Below, piece after piece: positions 15,911-24,326 of a stretch of DNA of 58,140 nt. Origin of the DNA: Bacteroidia bacterium (GTDB lineage Bacteria; Bacteroidota; Bacteroidia; Cytophagales; Cyclobacteriaceae). The stretch is from contig JAUHYU010000019.1 of NCBI GenBank assembly GCA_030426345.1, forward strand, positions 1 through 58,140, read 5' to 3'. Position 1 is the first letter of the stretch, and the number at the start of each line of letters is the position of its first letter. The notes beneath the pieces are model-generated. The model was not told the DNA's origin. It saw only the letters and a program-made list of their open reading frames with translations, and did no database searches. The translations under genes were made by a program, and so were the position numbers.

Positions 15911-17971
15911 ATGCCCTCACAAAAATCGATACTGAGGCTTATTTCTTTTTTTGCGGGTTTTGTTTGGTTGGCCATGCTTGGCTCCAGCTATTTGTACCGA
16001 TTTGGGCTACTTCATTATGCCACTTCCGACACGTATTTATTTGCCTCAAAGTCGCTTCTTCTTCTTTTTATAGTTACAATATATTTTTTCTATCGCTTTA
16101 ATATTGGTCGACAAGAAAGTTTGAATATCATCGACTTGTTATGGAATGTTTTTGTGACAGGCCTCATAGCCACAGTAGTATCTTTGGCATCTACCCTATT
16201 GCTCACCGTGCTCAAGGATCAGGAACATGGAAGAAATCCATATTTTTTGGATACCCTATACCAAATAAATGTTGGATTGATCATAACATTTCTCATTGCC
16301 ACCTTCATGGTTTGGAAGAGGTTTATTCTATACCAAAAGAGCAAATGGCTGGTCAGAACCTGGAATACGTTTGAGTATGGATTACTAGGAAGTGCCATAT
16401 TGTTTTTTATTGACTTTAAAATATTTACAGGAATTGGGTTGGTCATCTCCGGGTTATTGGCGGTTTTGGGTATAATATTGAGTGCCAATCTGAAGTGGGT
16501 TGCCTACCTGAATTACAAGCAAAAATGGAAGAGTATTTTATTGATTATACTCATAGCACTATATATAGGGTACTTTTACACCATCCTTAGTAATTATGGA
16601 CAGGACCATGGATATACCCCTATTTATAGTGTGCTGGACGTTATCACGGTAAATGAATTGTACTTTTTTGCCATGATATATAGTATCTTTTCTGTGCTAG
16701 TGATTTTGTTCAATCTTCCCACCTCATCCGTTTTTGAACAGAAATTAATAGAAGTTATCAACTTTCAGAAGTTGAGCCAATCTCGCAATTCTGGCCAAAG
16801 CGAAGGGCAGATTTTTGACATTTTATTAGAAAGTTCTGTGAGTGTTGCGGTAGCTAATGCGGCATGGCTGGATATCATGGACGCCGAAGGTGTATGCACC
16901 AAGACTTTATTTTTTAAGCTTGATGAGCGAGCTAAAAATGACATTTTAAAAAGTATTGAAACCAAGAAAAAAAGGGGTATCCAGAGTCAAGTCCCTGGTA
17001 GGGGTAGCAAGGAAAACAGATTTACCGCCGAAGTGAAGCATGATATCCATAAATCTATTTTTATAGTTCCCCTTTTCATTCAAGACCAACAGATCGCTTC
17101 TATGGCTTTGCTAAAAGATGTAAAAGACGGGTTTAGCAAGGAGATGATAGAAATAATCCGCACATTCATTAACCAAGCTAGTATTTCTATAGAAAACTAT
17201 CGGCTTATGGTAGAGGCGATAGTCAATGAGCGCTATAAAGAAGAATTGAAAATTGCCAAACGCGTACAGGATAGCCTCATACCTAAAATGCTCCATACCA
17301 ATGAAGATCTGGAAATCAGTGCATTTTCTAAAGCTGCCGCAGAGGTAGGAGGTGATTATTTCGACACATATAAAATGGCTGACCAACGATTGGCGCTCAT
17401 TGTAGGTGATGTTTCAGGAAAGGGGACCTCAGCAGCATTTCATATGTCACAGATGAAAGGGGTTTTCCAAAGTCTGGTGCAAATGAATTTATCGGCCAGG
17501 GAGTTTATCATCAAAGCCAATAACGCCCTGAGTGGCAGTCTTGATCGTACATCATTTATCACTGCAACCTATATAAATATTGATAGCAAAAAGAAAAGGA
17601 TTGAATTTTCACGTGCAGGTCATTGTCCTTCGCTCTACTACTCGGCAAAAGAGAAAAAAGTACGGTATTTGGAAGATAATGGACTTGGACTTGGAATATT
17701 AAGGGATAGCCAGTTCAATGATTTCGTAGATGTAAATGAAATTGAATATAGCAGTGGGGACATATTGTTCCTTTATACCGATGGTATTACCGAAGCAAAA
17801 AACAGTAAGAATGAAGAATTCGGATATGACCGACTGAAACTATTTTTGGAAAAACATGTCTTTTACAGTGCAGAATATATCAAAGATGAAGTACTAAAGA
17901 CTTTGCACGAGTTTTGTGAGTGCTCAAATCTAGGAGATGATGTGACCGCGTTGATCGTGAAAGTAAAGTAA
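15911..17971 (+). CDS. Membrane PP2C (SpoIIE/RsbU-type) phosphatase with GAF domain
   Basis: A 686-aa membrane-bound Ser/Thr phosphatase. The N-terminal about 275 residues hold seven or eight hydrophobic helices, a GAF-like domain follows at about 290-435 and a coiled-coil linker leads to the SpoIIE-type PP2C domain (about 460-686). Metal-binding Asp motifs are seen: VGGDYFDTYKM, LIVGDVSGKGTSA, LYTDGITEA and NLGDDVTALIV. Such enzymes dephosphorylate a STAS-domain antagonist in partner-switching pathways; a STAS gene begins 38 bases downstream, which makes it the obvious substrate. The membrane domain presumably senses an envelope signal. Confidence 0.92.
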   Translation: MPSQKSILRLISFFAGFVWLAMLGSSYLYRFGLLHYATSDTYLFASKSLLLLFIVTIYFFYRFNIGRQESLNIIDLLWNVFVTGLIATVVSLASTLLLTVLKDQEHGRNPYFLDTLYQINVGLIITFLIATFMVWKRFILYQKSKWLVRTWNTFEYGLLGSAILFFIDFKIFTGIGLVISGLLAVLGIILSANLKWVAYLNYKQKWKSILLIILIALYIGYFYTILSNYGQDHGYTPIYSVLDVITVNELYFFAMIYSIFSVLVILFNLPTSSVFEQKLIEVINFQKLSQSRNSGQSEGQIFDILLESSVSVAVANAAWLDIMDAEGVCTKTLFFKLDERAKNDILKSIETKKKRGIQSQVPGRGSKENRFTAEVKHDIHKSIFIVPLFIQDQQIASMALLKDVKDGFSKEMIEIIRTFINQASISIENYRLMVEAIVNERYKEELKIAKRVQDSLIPKMLHTNEDLEISAFSKAAAEVGGDYFDTYKMADQRLALIVGDVSGKGTSAAFHMSQMKGVFQSLVQMNLSAREFIIKANNALSGSLDRTSFITATYINIDSKKKRIEFSRAGHCPSLYYSAKEKKVRYLEDNGLGLGILRDSQFNDFVDVNEIEYSSGDILFLYTDGITEAKNSKNEEFGYDRLKLFLEKHVFYSAEYIKDEVLKTLHEFCECSNLGDDVTALIVKVK

Positions 17972-18009
17972 ATTGAAAAACATATAACACCTAAACACGT
18001 AAACACAAT

Positions 18010-18351
18010 ATGGTTGAAATAAAAAACACACTTAATAATGACGTTTATACCATTAGCGTTATCGGAGAAGTCGATGCTAGTTCGTCCATCCACTTGGATG
18101 AATCTTTAAGTGAAGCAACCAGCAAGTACAAAAAGATAATGGTCAATTGTGAGCAGTTAGAGTATATCTCATCTGCTGGTTTGGGGGTTTTCATGTCATA
18201 TATCAATGATTTGGAAGAAAAGGGTATAAAGCTGGTGATCTATGGCCTCAGCAAAAAGGTGCATCACGTATTTCAAATATTAGGCTTGGATCAGCTGCTA
18301 AAAATAACGGAAGACGAAGAAGGGGCTAGGGGAATTATCGATGGAATATAG
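18010..18351 (+). CDS. STAS-domain anti-sigma factor antagonist (SpoIIAA/RsbV-like)
   Basis: A 113-aa single STAS domain. The conserved turn YISSAGLGVFMSY at residues 52-64 carries Ser55, aligned with the serine phosphorylated in SpoIIAA. Unphosphorylated, such proteins bind the anti-sigma kinase and free its target. The gene lies between its presumed phosphatase (38 bases upstream) and its presumed kinase (10-base overlap downstream), so the three form one operon. Confidence 0.93.
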   Translation: MVEIKNTLNNDVYTISVIGEVDASSSIHLDESLSEATSKYKKIMVNCEQLEYISSAGLGVFMSYINDLEEKGIKLVIYGLSKKVHHVFQILGLDQLLKITEDEEGARGIIDGI

Positions 18352-18751
18352 GTTTAAGGTATCGTGTAGTAAAAATAAACTTGGGGAGATCCGCGAGTTT
18401 TTACAACAAGTATTGGGAGAAAATTCGATACCTGAAGTAACAATCAATACTCTGGTTCTTGCTGTTGATGAAGTTTGTGCAAACTTGATCATCCACTCCC
18501 ATCACTGCAATCCAAATGAACATATCGAGCTCAAAGTAAGTATGAATGGCAATTCGGAGATTATTTTCGATATCATTGACAATGGTGTCGGGTTTAATAT
18601 TTGCGACTACAAGGAGCCTTCCTTATCGGATATTGTAAGGCAAAAGCGAAAAGGAGGCATTGGCCTAATGCTGGTTAAGCGTATTATGGATGAAATAGAA
18701 CTCATCAAAGGAGAAAAGAAAAATGTATATCGTCTGCATAAAAAAATCTAA
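18341..18751 (+). CDS. RsbW-like anti-sigma serine kinase (HATPase_c)
   Basis: A 136-aa GHKL-type ATPase. The N-box is DEVCANLIIHSHH (residues 48-60), the G1 box DNGVGFN and the G2 box GGIGLMLVKRIMDEIE. It is expected to phosphorylate the STAS protein encoded just upstream and to bind and inhibit a partner, classically a sigma factor. No sigma-factor gene is present nearby, so the output is unknown and may be another kind of effector. Its ATG overlaps the STAS gene by 10 bases. Confidence 0.92.
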   Translation: MEYRFKVSCSKNKLGEIREFLQQVLGENSIPEVTINTLVLAVDEVCANLIIHSHHCNPNEHIELKVSMNGNSEIIFDIIDNGVGFNICDYKEPSLSDIVRQKRKGGIGLMLVKRIMDEIELIKGEKKNVYRLHKKI

Positions 18752-18844
18752 CACCTACCTGTATCCATTTATTTATCCATTCAGTCATTTCTACTCATTT
18801 TTTCATTAAAATTGTACTCTGTCTTTAAAGCCAAACAGCACAAA

Positions 18845-21079
18845 ATGAGAAACTCTTTTTTCTTACCAATATTCATTATTATCGTAACTTCCTGTACTGT
18901 TCTTCCTAAAGAAGAGTTGGCGAATGAAACGTTGTTTACTATCGATGGAGAGCCAACTTCAGCTGATGCGTTTTTATATGTGTATGAAAAAAACAACTTG
19001 AACAATGATTCTATCTATACCAAGGAAGATATTGATAAGTATTTTGAGTTATTTAAGAATTTTAAACTAAAAGTAAAGGAAGCTGAAGACGAAGGAGTTG
19101 ATACTACTGAAGCATTTCTAAGTGAATTCAATACGTACAAAGATCAGTTGATCAAACCGTACTTGGCAGAAACCCAGGCACAGGAAAGTTTAGTAAGGGA
19201 GACATATGACAGAATGAAATACGAAATCGATGCATCTCACATTTTGGTGACTGTTCCACAAGATGCACTTCCCGAAGATACTGTCTCTGCCTACCAAAAG
19301 ATATTGGAAATACATGAAAAGGCGGCGTCTGGACAGGATTTCGGGGAATTGGCTGCAAAATTTTCTCAAGACCCTTCGGCTAGAACCAATCACGGAAGAC
19401 TTGGTTATTTTTCAGCTTTTCAAATGGTCTTTCCATTTGAAAATGCTGCTTACAATACACCCGTCAACTCGGTGTCGGGTATTTTCAGAACTAAATTTGG
19501 ATACCACATTCTGTATGTTCACGACAAGAGACAGTCACGAGGCAAAGTGAGAGTTTCTCATATCATGTTGCAACTTAATGCGAATATGCCCGATTCTATA
19601 TCTGCAAAAAATAAAGTATTTGAAATCCATGATCAGTTGATGGGCGGTGCTGATTGGAATGAACTTTGCCAAAGATATTCTAACGATACACGAACCAAGG
19701 ATAATGGGGGCACTTTACCATTTATAGGCATCGGACAAATAAATGATAAAGCATTTGAGGATGCAGCCTTTAACCTCCAAAATCCTGGTGATATCAGCGA
19801 TCCGGTCAGAAGTAGGTTTGGGTGGCATATTATCAAGCTTGAGGAGAAAAAAGGATTGGATTCCTTTGAACAAATGAAAGATGATCTGGAAGAAAGGGTA
19901 TCTCAAGACGATCGTTCTAAACTCAGCAAACGAGCCACCATCGAGAAACTGAAAGCGCAAAACAATTTCCGGCTGGATTCCACAACTTATAACCAGCTGA
20001 CCCAGATGGCGGACTCAACATTGCTTCATGGAAAATGGGACGTTTCTGCTGCAGAATCAATCGCTAGTGCGACTTTATTTACACTTAGCACACAGAGCTA
20101 TAATGTCAGCCAAGCATTAAAGTATATTGAAACCCATGAAAAAAACCGATCAGGCCTCGAGCCAAAGCAATATATGGAGGAGCTGCTAGAAGGCAATATT
20201 GAGCAGTGCCTTTTGGAATATGAAGAAGCACAGCTCGTAGCACACAATCGAGATTTTAGAATGCTTTTGAACGAGTATTACGAAGGCATCATGCTGTTTG
20301 ACATTATGAATAGGAAGGTTTGGGATAAGGCAGTGTCGGATCAGGCTGGTCTTCAGAAGTATTTCGAAAGTGTTAATGAAAAATATCAATGGGGCAAAAG
20401 GGTAGATGCATCCATACTTACCACATCAGACCCAGCGGCGTTCAAAAAGCTTAAAAAATCCATGAATTCGGATTCTATCGCCTTATTTGCCATAGAATAT
20501 CATCCATCGGAGCAGCAAGAGGTTTTGACAGATGCCAATCTGGATACGCTCGCTAATTTGTATAAAACTTACGGTAAGGCATCAGTTTCCATACTATCCG
20601 ACAAGGAATCAATGGAATCTCCATTGTATGCTGATATTATACAGTTTTTCGACGTATTGGGAATACCCCTGACACATGCTTTGGTTTCACATCCAAATAA
20701 AATTCGGCTGGAATTAAATAGCAAATCAAAAAAATCGTTAGAATTCCTGTACAATAAGGAATCTGCCTTAACTTTGCAGGTCGCCGAAGGCCTATTTGAA
20801 AAGGGAGACAACGCATTGATCGATTCCATTTCATGGAAAAAAGGTGCTTTTGAGATTGTTGGGGAGGGCAATTACAACTTGATAGTTATTCAAGATGTAT
20901 TGGAACCTCAGCCTAAATTATTGGAAGAAACTAAAGGAAGCGTAATTTCAGATTACCAAAATTATCTGGAAAAGGAATGGATCAAAGAGTTGAATCAAAA
21001 GCATAAAGTAAACATTAACACGCGTACACTTGATAAAATTAAAAAATCATATAGGAAAAAGCTTAATTCTCCTGCTTAG
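18845..21079 (+). CDS. Parvulin-type peptidyl-prolyl isomerase lipoprotein (two PpiC domains)
   Basis: A periplasmic folding factor of about 744 aa. The frame is open from 18812, but ATG 18845 begins the lipoprotein signal MRNSFFLPIFIIIVTSC and is preferred. Two rotamase domains are seen: one from DASHILVTVPQD to FGYHILYVHD (about residues 120-225), the second from VRVSHIMLQL to FGWHIIKLEEKK (about 230-335). The long C-terminal half is helical and unassigned. It starts a run of four same-strand genes: this one, two SurA-related proteins and a MoxR ATPase. Overlap with the next gene is 50 bases. Confidence 0.88.
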   Translation: MRNSFFLPIFIIIVTSCTVLPKEELANETLFTIDGEPTSADAFLYVYEKNNLNNDSIYTKEDIDKYFELFKNFKLKVKEAEDEGVDTTEAFLSEFNTYKDQLIKPYLAETQAQESLVRETYDRMKYEIDASHILVTVPQDALPEDTVSAYQKILEIHEKAASGQDFGELAAKFSQDPSARTNHGRLGYFSAFQMVFPFENAAYNTPVNSVSGIFRTKFGYHILYVHDKRQSRGKVRVSHIMLQLNANMPDSISAKNKVFEIHDQLMGGADWNELCQRYSNDTRTKDNGGTLPFIGIGQINDKAFEDAAFNLQNPGDISDPVRSRFGWHIIKLEEKKGLDSFEQMKDDLEERVSQDDRSKLSKRATIEKLKAQNNFRLDSTTYNQLTQMADSTLLHGKWDVSAAESIASATLFTLSTQSYNVSQALKYIETHEKNRSGLEPKQYMEELLEGNIEQCLLEYEEAQLVAHNRDFRMLLNEYYEGIMLFDIMNRKVWDKAVSDQAGLQKYFESVNEKYQWGKRVDASILTTSDPAAFKKLKKSMNSDSIALFAIEYHPSEQQEVLTDANLDTLANLYKTYGKASVSILSDKESMESPLYADIIQFFDVLGIPLTHALVSHPNKIRLELNSKSKKSLEFLYNKESALTLQVAEGLFEKGDNALIDSISWKKGAFEIVGEGNYNLIVIQDVLEPQPKLLEETKGSVISDYQNYLEKEWIKELNQKHKVNINTRTLDKIKKSYRKKLNSPA
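20455..20464 (-). repeat. Dispersed motif CATGGATTTT, copy 6
   Basis: Inside the PPIase gene, encoding Lys-Ser-Met; extension TTAA-GC-TTTTTG matches the consensus. Confidence 0.9.
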
Positions 21080-21932
21080 TTTTATTTGCATTTCTTCATG
21101 TGATTTTTTGCAATTCAAAAAAGGGGTAACTGATACCGACGATCCGGAATTGAGACCATTGGCCAGTGTGGGCAGTATGTACCTGTACCCCAAAGATATC
21201 GAGGGAATTGTGCCAACCGGCATTCCAAAAACAGATAGCATAGACCTGATAAAACGGCATGTCAAAAGCTGGATCAACAAACAGTTGCTAATATCAGAAG
21301 CGCAAAAACAATTGACATATGATGAGGCAGAGTTAGAGAGGCGGGTGCTGGATTATCGATACGCCCTCATGATGCATGAATTTGAAAAATACAATATTGC
21401 CAGAAATATTGATACCAATATCACCGAAGATGAAATTGAGGACTACTATCAAAAACATCTTCAAAACTTTGAGCTGAAGCAAAATATCATTAGGGGCTAT
21501 TTTATTCAGATTAGAAAAGATGCACCAAAGCTTGGCAGATTTCGGTATATTCTGAAAGCCAATCGGGAGCGCGACGTGGAGGAACTAAAAACCTACGCAT
21601 ATGGCTATGGAACAAAAGTACATTTGGACGATTCGGTTTGGGTGAATTTTGAAGACGTTATCAACAATACTCCATTGATGGATATTCCAAACAAAATAGA
21701 TTTCTTGAGAAGGCATACCTATTATGAGGTTCAGGATGATGCATATTTTTATTTTTTAAGAATCGCCCAATTCAAAATTCAAAACGATACATCACCATTG
21801 GAGTTCGTCAGGGACGATATTCAAAATATAATCCTCAACAAAAGGAAAGTACAGCTTTCGAAAAAGCTGGAAGAGGATATTTATAATAATGCTGTAGAAA
21901 ATGAAGATTTTAAAATATATAATTATGAATAA
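21030..21932 (+). CDS. SurA-related periplasmic lipoprotein without rotamase domain
   Basis: A 300-aa lipoprotein (signal LILLLSFICISSC, Cys at about residue 24). The only start that keeps the signal peptide is the TTG at 21030, 50 bases inside the preceding gene; there is no later ATG before the lipobox. The body is charged and helical and resembles the N-terminal chaperone part of SurA/PpiD-type proteins (KSWINKQLLISEAQKQ, NITEDEIEDYYQKH). No PpiC catalytic core is visible, so it may act as a chaperone or partner of its two neighbours. Its stop overlaps the next start by 8 bases. Confidence 0.8.
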   Translation: MIKLKNHIGKSLILLLSFICISSCDFLQFKKGVTDTDDPELRPLASVGSMYLYPKDIEGIVPTGIPKTDSIDLIKRHVKSWINKQLLISEAQKQLTYDEAELERRVLDYRYALMMHEFEKYNIARNIDTNITEDEIEDYYQKHLQNFELKQNIIRGYFIQIRKDAPKLGRFRYILKANRERDVEELKTYAYGYGTKVHLDDSVWVNFEDVINNTPLMDIPNKIDFLRRHTYYEVQDDAYFYFLRIAQFKIQNDTSPLEFVRDDIQNIILNKRKVQLSKKLEEDIYNNAVENEDFKIYNYE

Positions 21933-23250
21933 GGTTGTTTCCGGAATGGCACTGCTGTTTCTAACAATTGGCAGTGTCTTTGCTCAATCCACGGATTTGA
22001 CAGTCATTGACAAAATAGTTGCCAAAGTAGACAACTACATCATCCTAAAGTCAGAGCTGGAGCGATCTTACCTTCAGGCCAAGTCGAGTGGAGACTACGA
22101 TGCGGATAAATGCCAGATCCTTGAGAGCTTAATCCTTAGCAAGTTAATGGTCGCCAAAGCAGAGATTGACTCCGTGGTGGTGGAAGAAGACATGATCGAT
22201 AGACAACTGGATATGCGGATGCAGGGTGTCGTAGCTCAAGCAGGAGGTGACCCCGAAAAATTGGAAGAGGCCTTTGGCAAATCCATGGAAGAGATCAGGG
22301 AGGACTTAAGGTCAGATGTAAAAGAGCAAATGTTGGCAGAAAAGATGCAAAGCACCATCACGGAAGAAATCACAGTGACTCCTTCGGAAGTTAAGCGGTT
22401 TTTTAAGAACATTCCTAAGGATAGTTTGCCTTACTTTTCTACCGAAGTGGAAATAGGACAGATTGTAAAAAAACCAACTGTGAGCCCCGAAGAAAAGGAT
22501 AGGATAGAACAATTGCTACTGAAGATCCGGAGTGAAGCAGAAGAAGGAACAGATTTTCAAGTATTGGCTGGTAGACACTCCATGGGTCCTACAGGGCCAC
22601 GTGGTGGAAATCTTGGCGATGTGGAGCGTGGGCAGATGGTGCCTGAGTTTGAGGCCGCAGCCTTGAAGCTAAAAAACGGTGAAATATCCATGCCTGTTGA
22701 AACCGAATTTGGATTCCACATTATCCAGATGGTGGACAGAAGAGGAAACATTTATAATGCGAGACATATTTTGATTCAACCGAATTTTACAGAAAGGGAT
22801 TTTGAAATTGCCGGACACTTTCTTGACAGCATCAAAGGGATAATCCAAGAAGACTCAGTGAGTTTTGATAAGGCTGCTAAGGCATATTCTGACGATAAGG
22901 AGACATCTTCCAACGGTGGATTTGTCCGGGATATGGCTGGGGCAAATCGGATTTCTGTGAGTGAGTTAGATCCGGGGTTATTTTTTACCATGGACACAAT
23001 GCAGGTTGGCTCTATTTCTGATCCGATGAAATTTACAATGAAGGATGGCAAAGAAGCCATGCGCATTATATATTATAAAACGAAATTGAAACCCCACCAG
23101 GCCAACCTAGATCAAGATTATCAAAAAATATATATGGCCGCCATGAATGCAAAAAAAACCAAGCAAATGAATGATTGGTTTGAAGATTCCAGGGATGAAG
23201 TCTTCATAGAGATTGATCCTGAATATGAAAATTGCCACATTTTACAGTGA
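21925..23250 (+). CDS. surA: SurA-like peptidyl-prolyl cis-trans isomerase
   Basis: A periplasmic chaperone/isomerase for outer-membrane proteins. The frame opens at ATG 21901, but ATG 21925 starts the signal peptide MNKVVSGMALLFLTIGSVFAQ. A SurA N-domain (about 22-165: VDKIVAKVDNYIILKSELE) is followed by two PpiC domains. The first, about 170-275, contains GPRGGNLGDVERGQMVPEFE and EFGFHIIQMVDRRG; the second, about 278-385, starts NARHILIQP. The total length (441 aa) and order match E. coli SurA. Co-operonic with two related lipoproteins, giving a three-member periplasmic folding set. Confidence 0.9.
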   Translation: MNKVVSGMALLFLTIGSVFAQSTDLTVIDKIVAKVDNYIILKSELERSYLQAKSSGDYDADKCQILESLILSKLMVAKAEIDSVVVEEDMIDRQLDMRMQGVVAQAGGDPEKLEEAFGKSMEEIREDLRSDVKEQMLAEKMQSTITEEITVTPSEVKRFFKNIPKDSLPYFSTEVEIGQIVKKPTVSPEEKDRIEQLLLKIRSEAEEGTDFQVLAGRHSMGPTGPRGGNLGDVERGQMVPEFEAAALKLKNGEISMPVETEFGFHIIQMVDRRGNIYNARHILIQPNFTERDFEIAGHFLDSIKGIIQEDSVSFDKAAKAYSDDKETSSNGGFVRDMAGANRISVSELDPGLFFTMDTMQVGSISDPMKFTMKDGKEAMRIIYYKTKLKPHQANLDQDYQKIYMAAMNAKKTKQMNDWFEDSRDEVFIEIDPEYENCHILQ

Positions 23251-23253
23251 TAT

Positions 23254-24219
23254 ATGAAAGAATACAGCAATGAGGTCGAAGCTGCTGACGCATTGAGAGC
23301 AGCTTATGAAAAATTAAAAAAGGAAATCTCAAAAGTTATAATAGGTCAGGACGAGGTTGTAAAACTTGTGCTGACTTCCATTTTTTGTCAGGGACACAGC
23401 CTGTTGGTAGGTGTGCCAGGGTTAGCAAAGACCTTGTTGATTAAGTCTATTTCTGATGCTTTAAACCTTACTTTCAATAGGATTCAATTTACACCAGACC
23501 TGATGCCATCCGATATCATCGGAGCAGAAACTCTGGACAACGAACGTAAATTTAAATTCATAAAAGGACCTGTCTTCGCGAATATCATATTAGCTGATGA
23601 GATCAATAGGACCCCACCAAAAACCCAGTCAGCGCTTTTGGAAGCTATGCAAGAATATGCTGTCACGATCGCTGGGGAGCAGCATGGATTGGACAAGCCT
23701 TTTTTTGTATTAGCTACACAAAACCCAATAGAGCAGGAGGGCACATATCCGTTACCAGAAGCCCAACTGGATCGGTTTATGTTCAATATATTGCTGGATT
23801 ATCCATCTTACGCTCAGGAAGTAGAAATCGTAAAAAATACCACCGGCGCGCAGCAAGAAGAGATCGGTAAGGTGATAACAAAAGAAGAAATAGTAGCATT
23901 TCAGCAATTGATCCGAAAGGTGCCTGTGGCTGACAATGTGATAGAATATGCTGTAACATTGGTGCAGAAAAGCAGACCGGGCACAGCTTCTGCTGCCGAT
24001 ATTGCCAATACCTATTTGGAATGGGGATCTGGTCCACGTGGTTCACAGCATTTGATCACCGGGGCAAAATTTAATGCTCTGATCAATGGAAAATTCTCGC
24101 CGGATATAGAAGACATACAGGCCATCGCCAAGCCGATATTGCGCCATAGGATCTTACGCAATTTTAAAGCTGAGGCAGAAAGCGTCACTGTCGATCATAT
24201 CATCGAACAACTTTTGTGA
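23254..24219 (+). CDS. MoxR-family AAA+ ATPase
   Basis: A 321-aa cytoplasmic ATPase often acting as a chaperone for metal-cofactor or surface-protein assembly. Walker A is GVPGLAKTLL (about residues 53-62), Walker B IILADEINRTPPKTQSALLE (about 112-131), and the arginine-rich sensor TQNPIEQEGTYPLPEAQLDRF follows. It starts 3 bases after the surA-like gene, so it is translationally linked to the folding operon. In many Bacteroidota MoxR precedes DUF58 and VWA genes (BatA/B); those are not present here, which makes the periplasmic folding context noteworthy. Confidence 0.93.
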   Translation: MKEYSNEVEAADALRAAYEKLKKEISKVIIGQDEVVKLVLTSIFCQGHSLLVGVPGLAKTLLIKSISDALNLTFNRIQFTPDLMPSDIIGAETLDNERKFKFIKGPVFANIILADEINRTPPKTQSALLEAMQEYAVTIAGEQHGLDKPFFVLATQNPIEQEGTYPLPEAQLDRFMFNILLDYPSYAQEVEIVKNTTGAQQEEIGKVITKEEIVAFQQLIRKVPVADNVIEYAVTLVQKSRPGTASAADIANTYLEWGSGPRGSQHLITGAKFNALINGKFSPDIEDIQAIAKPILRHRILRNFKAEAESVTVDHIIEQLL

Positions 24220-24264
24220 CGTAAAGAATAGTTTTAGTGAGACTGAATTTATGGAAGGTGTTTT

Positions 24265-24274
24265 CATGGATTTA
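24265..24274 (+). repeat. Near-match of dispersed motif (CATGGATTTA)
   Basis: Intergenic, 9 of 10 core bases, with full extension AAGG-GC-TTTTTG, between the moxR stop and the helicase terminator. Confidence 0.75.
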
Positions 24275-24303
24275 AAGGGCTTTTTGAAACCACACTGCTC
24301 GAA

Positions 24304-24326
24304 AAGGATAACTGAAAGTTATCCTT
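24304..24326 (-). terminator. Terminator hairpin containing the helicase stop codon
   Basis: A perfect 10-bp stem (AAGGATAACT / AGTTATCCTT) with a 3-base loop, followed by T-rich sequence on the minus strand. The helicase stop codon (24319-24321) lies within the stem. Confidence 0.65.
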
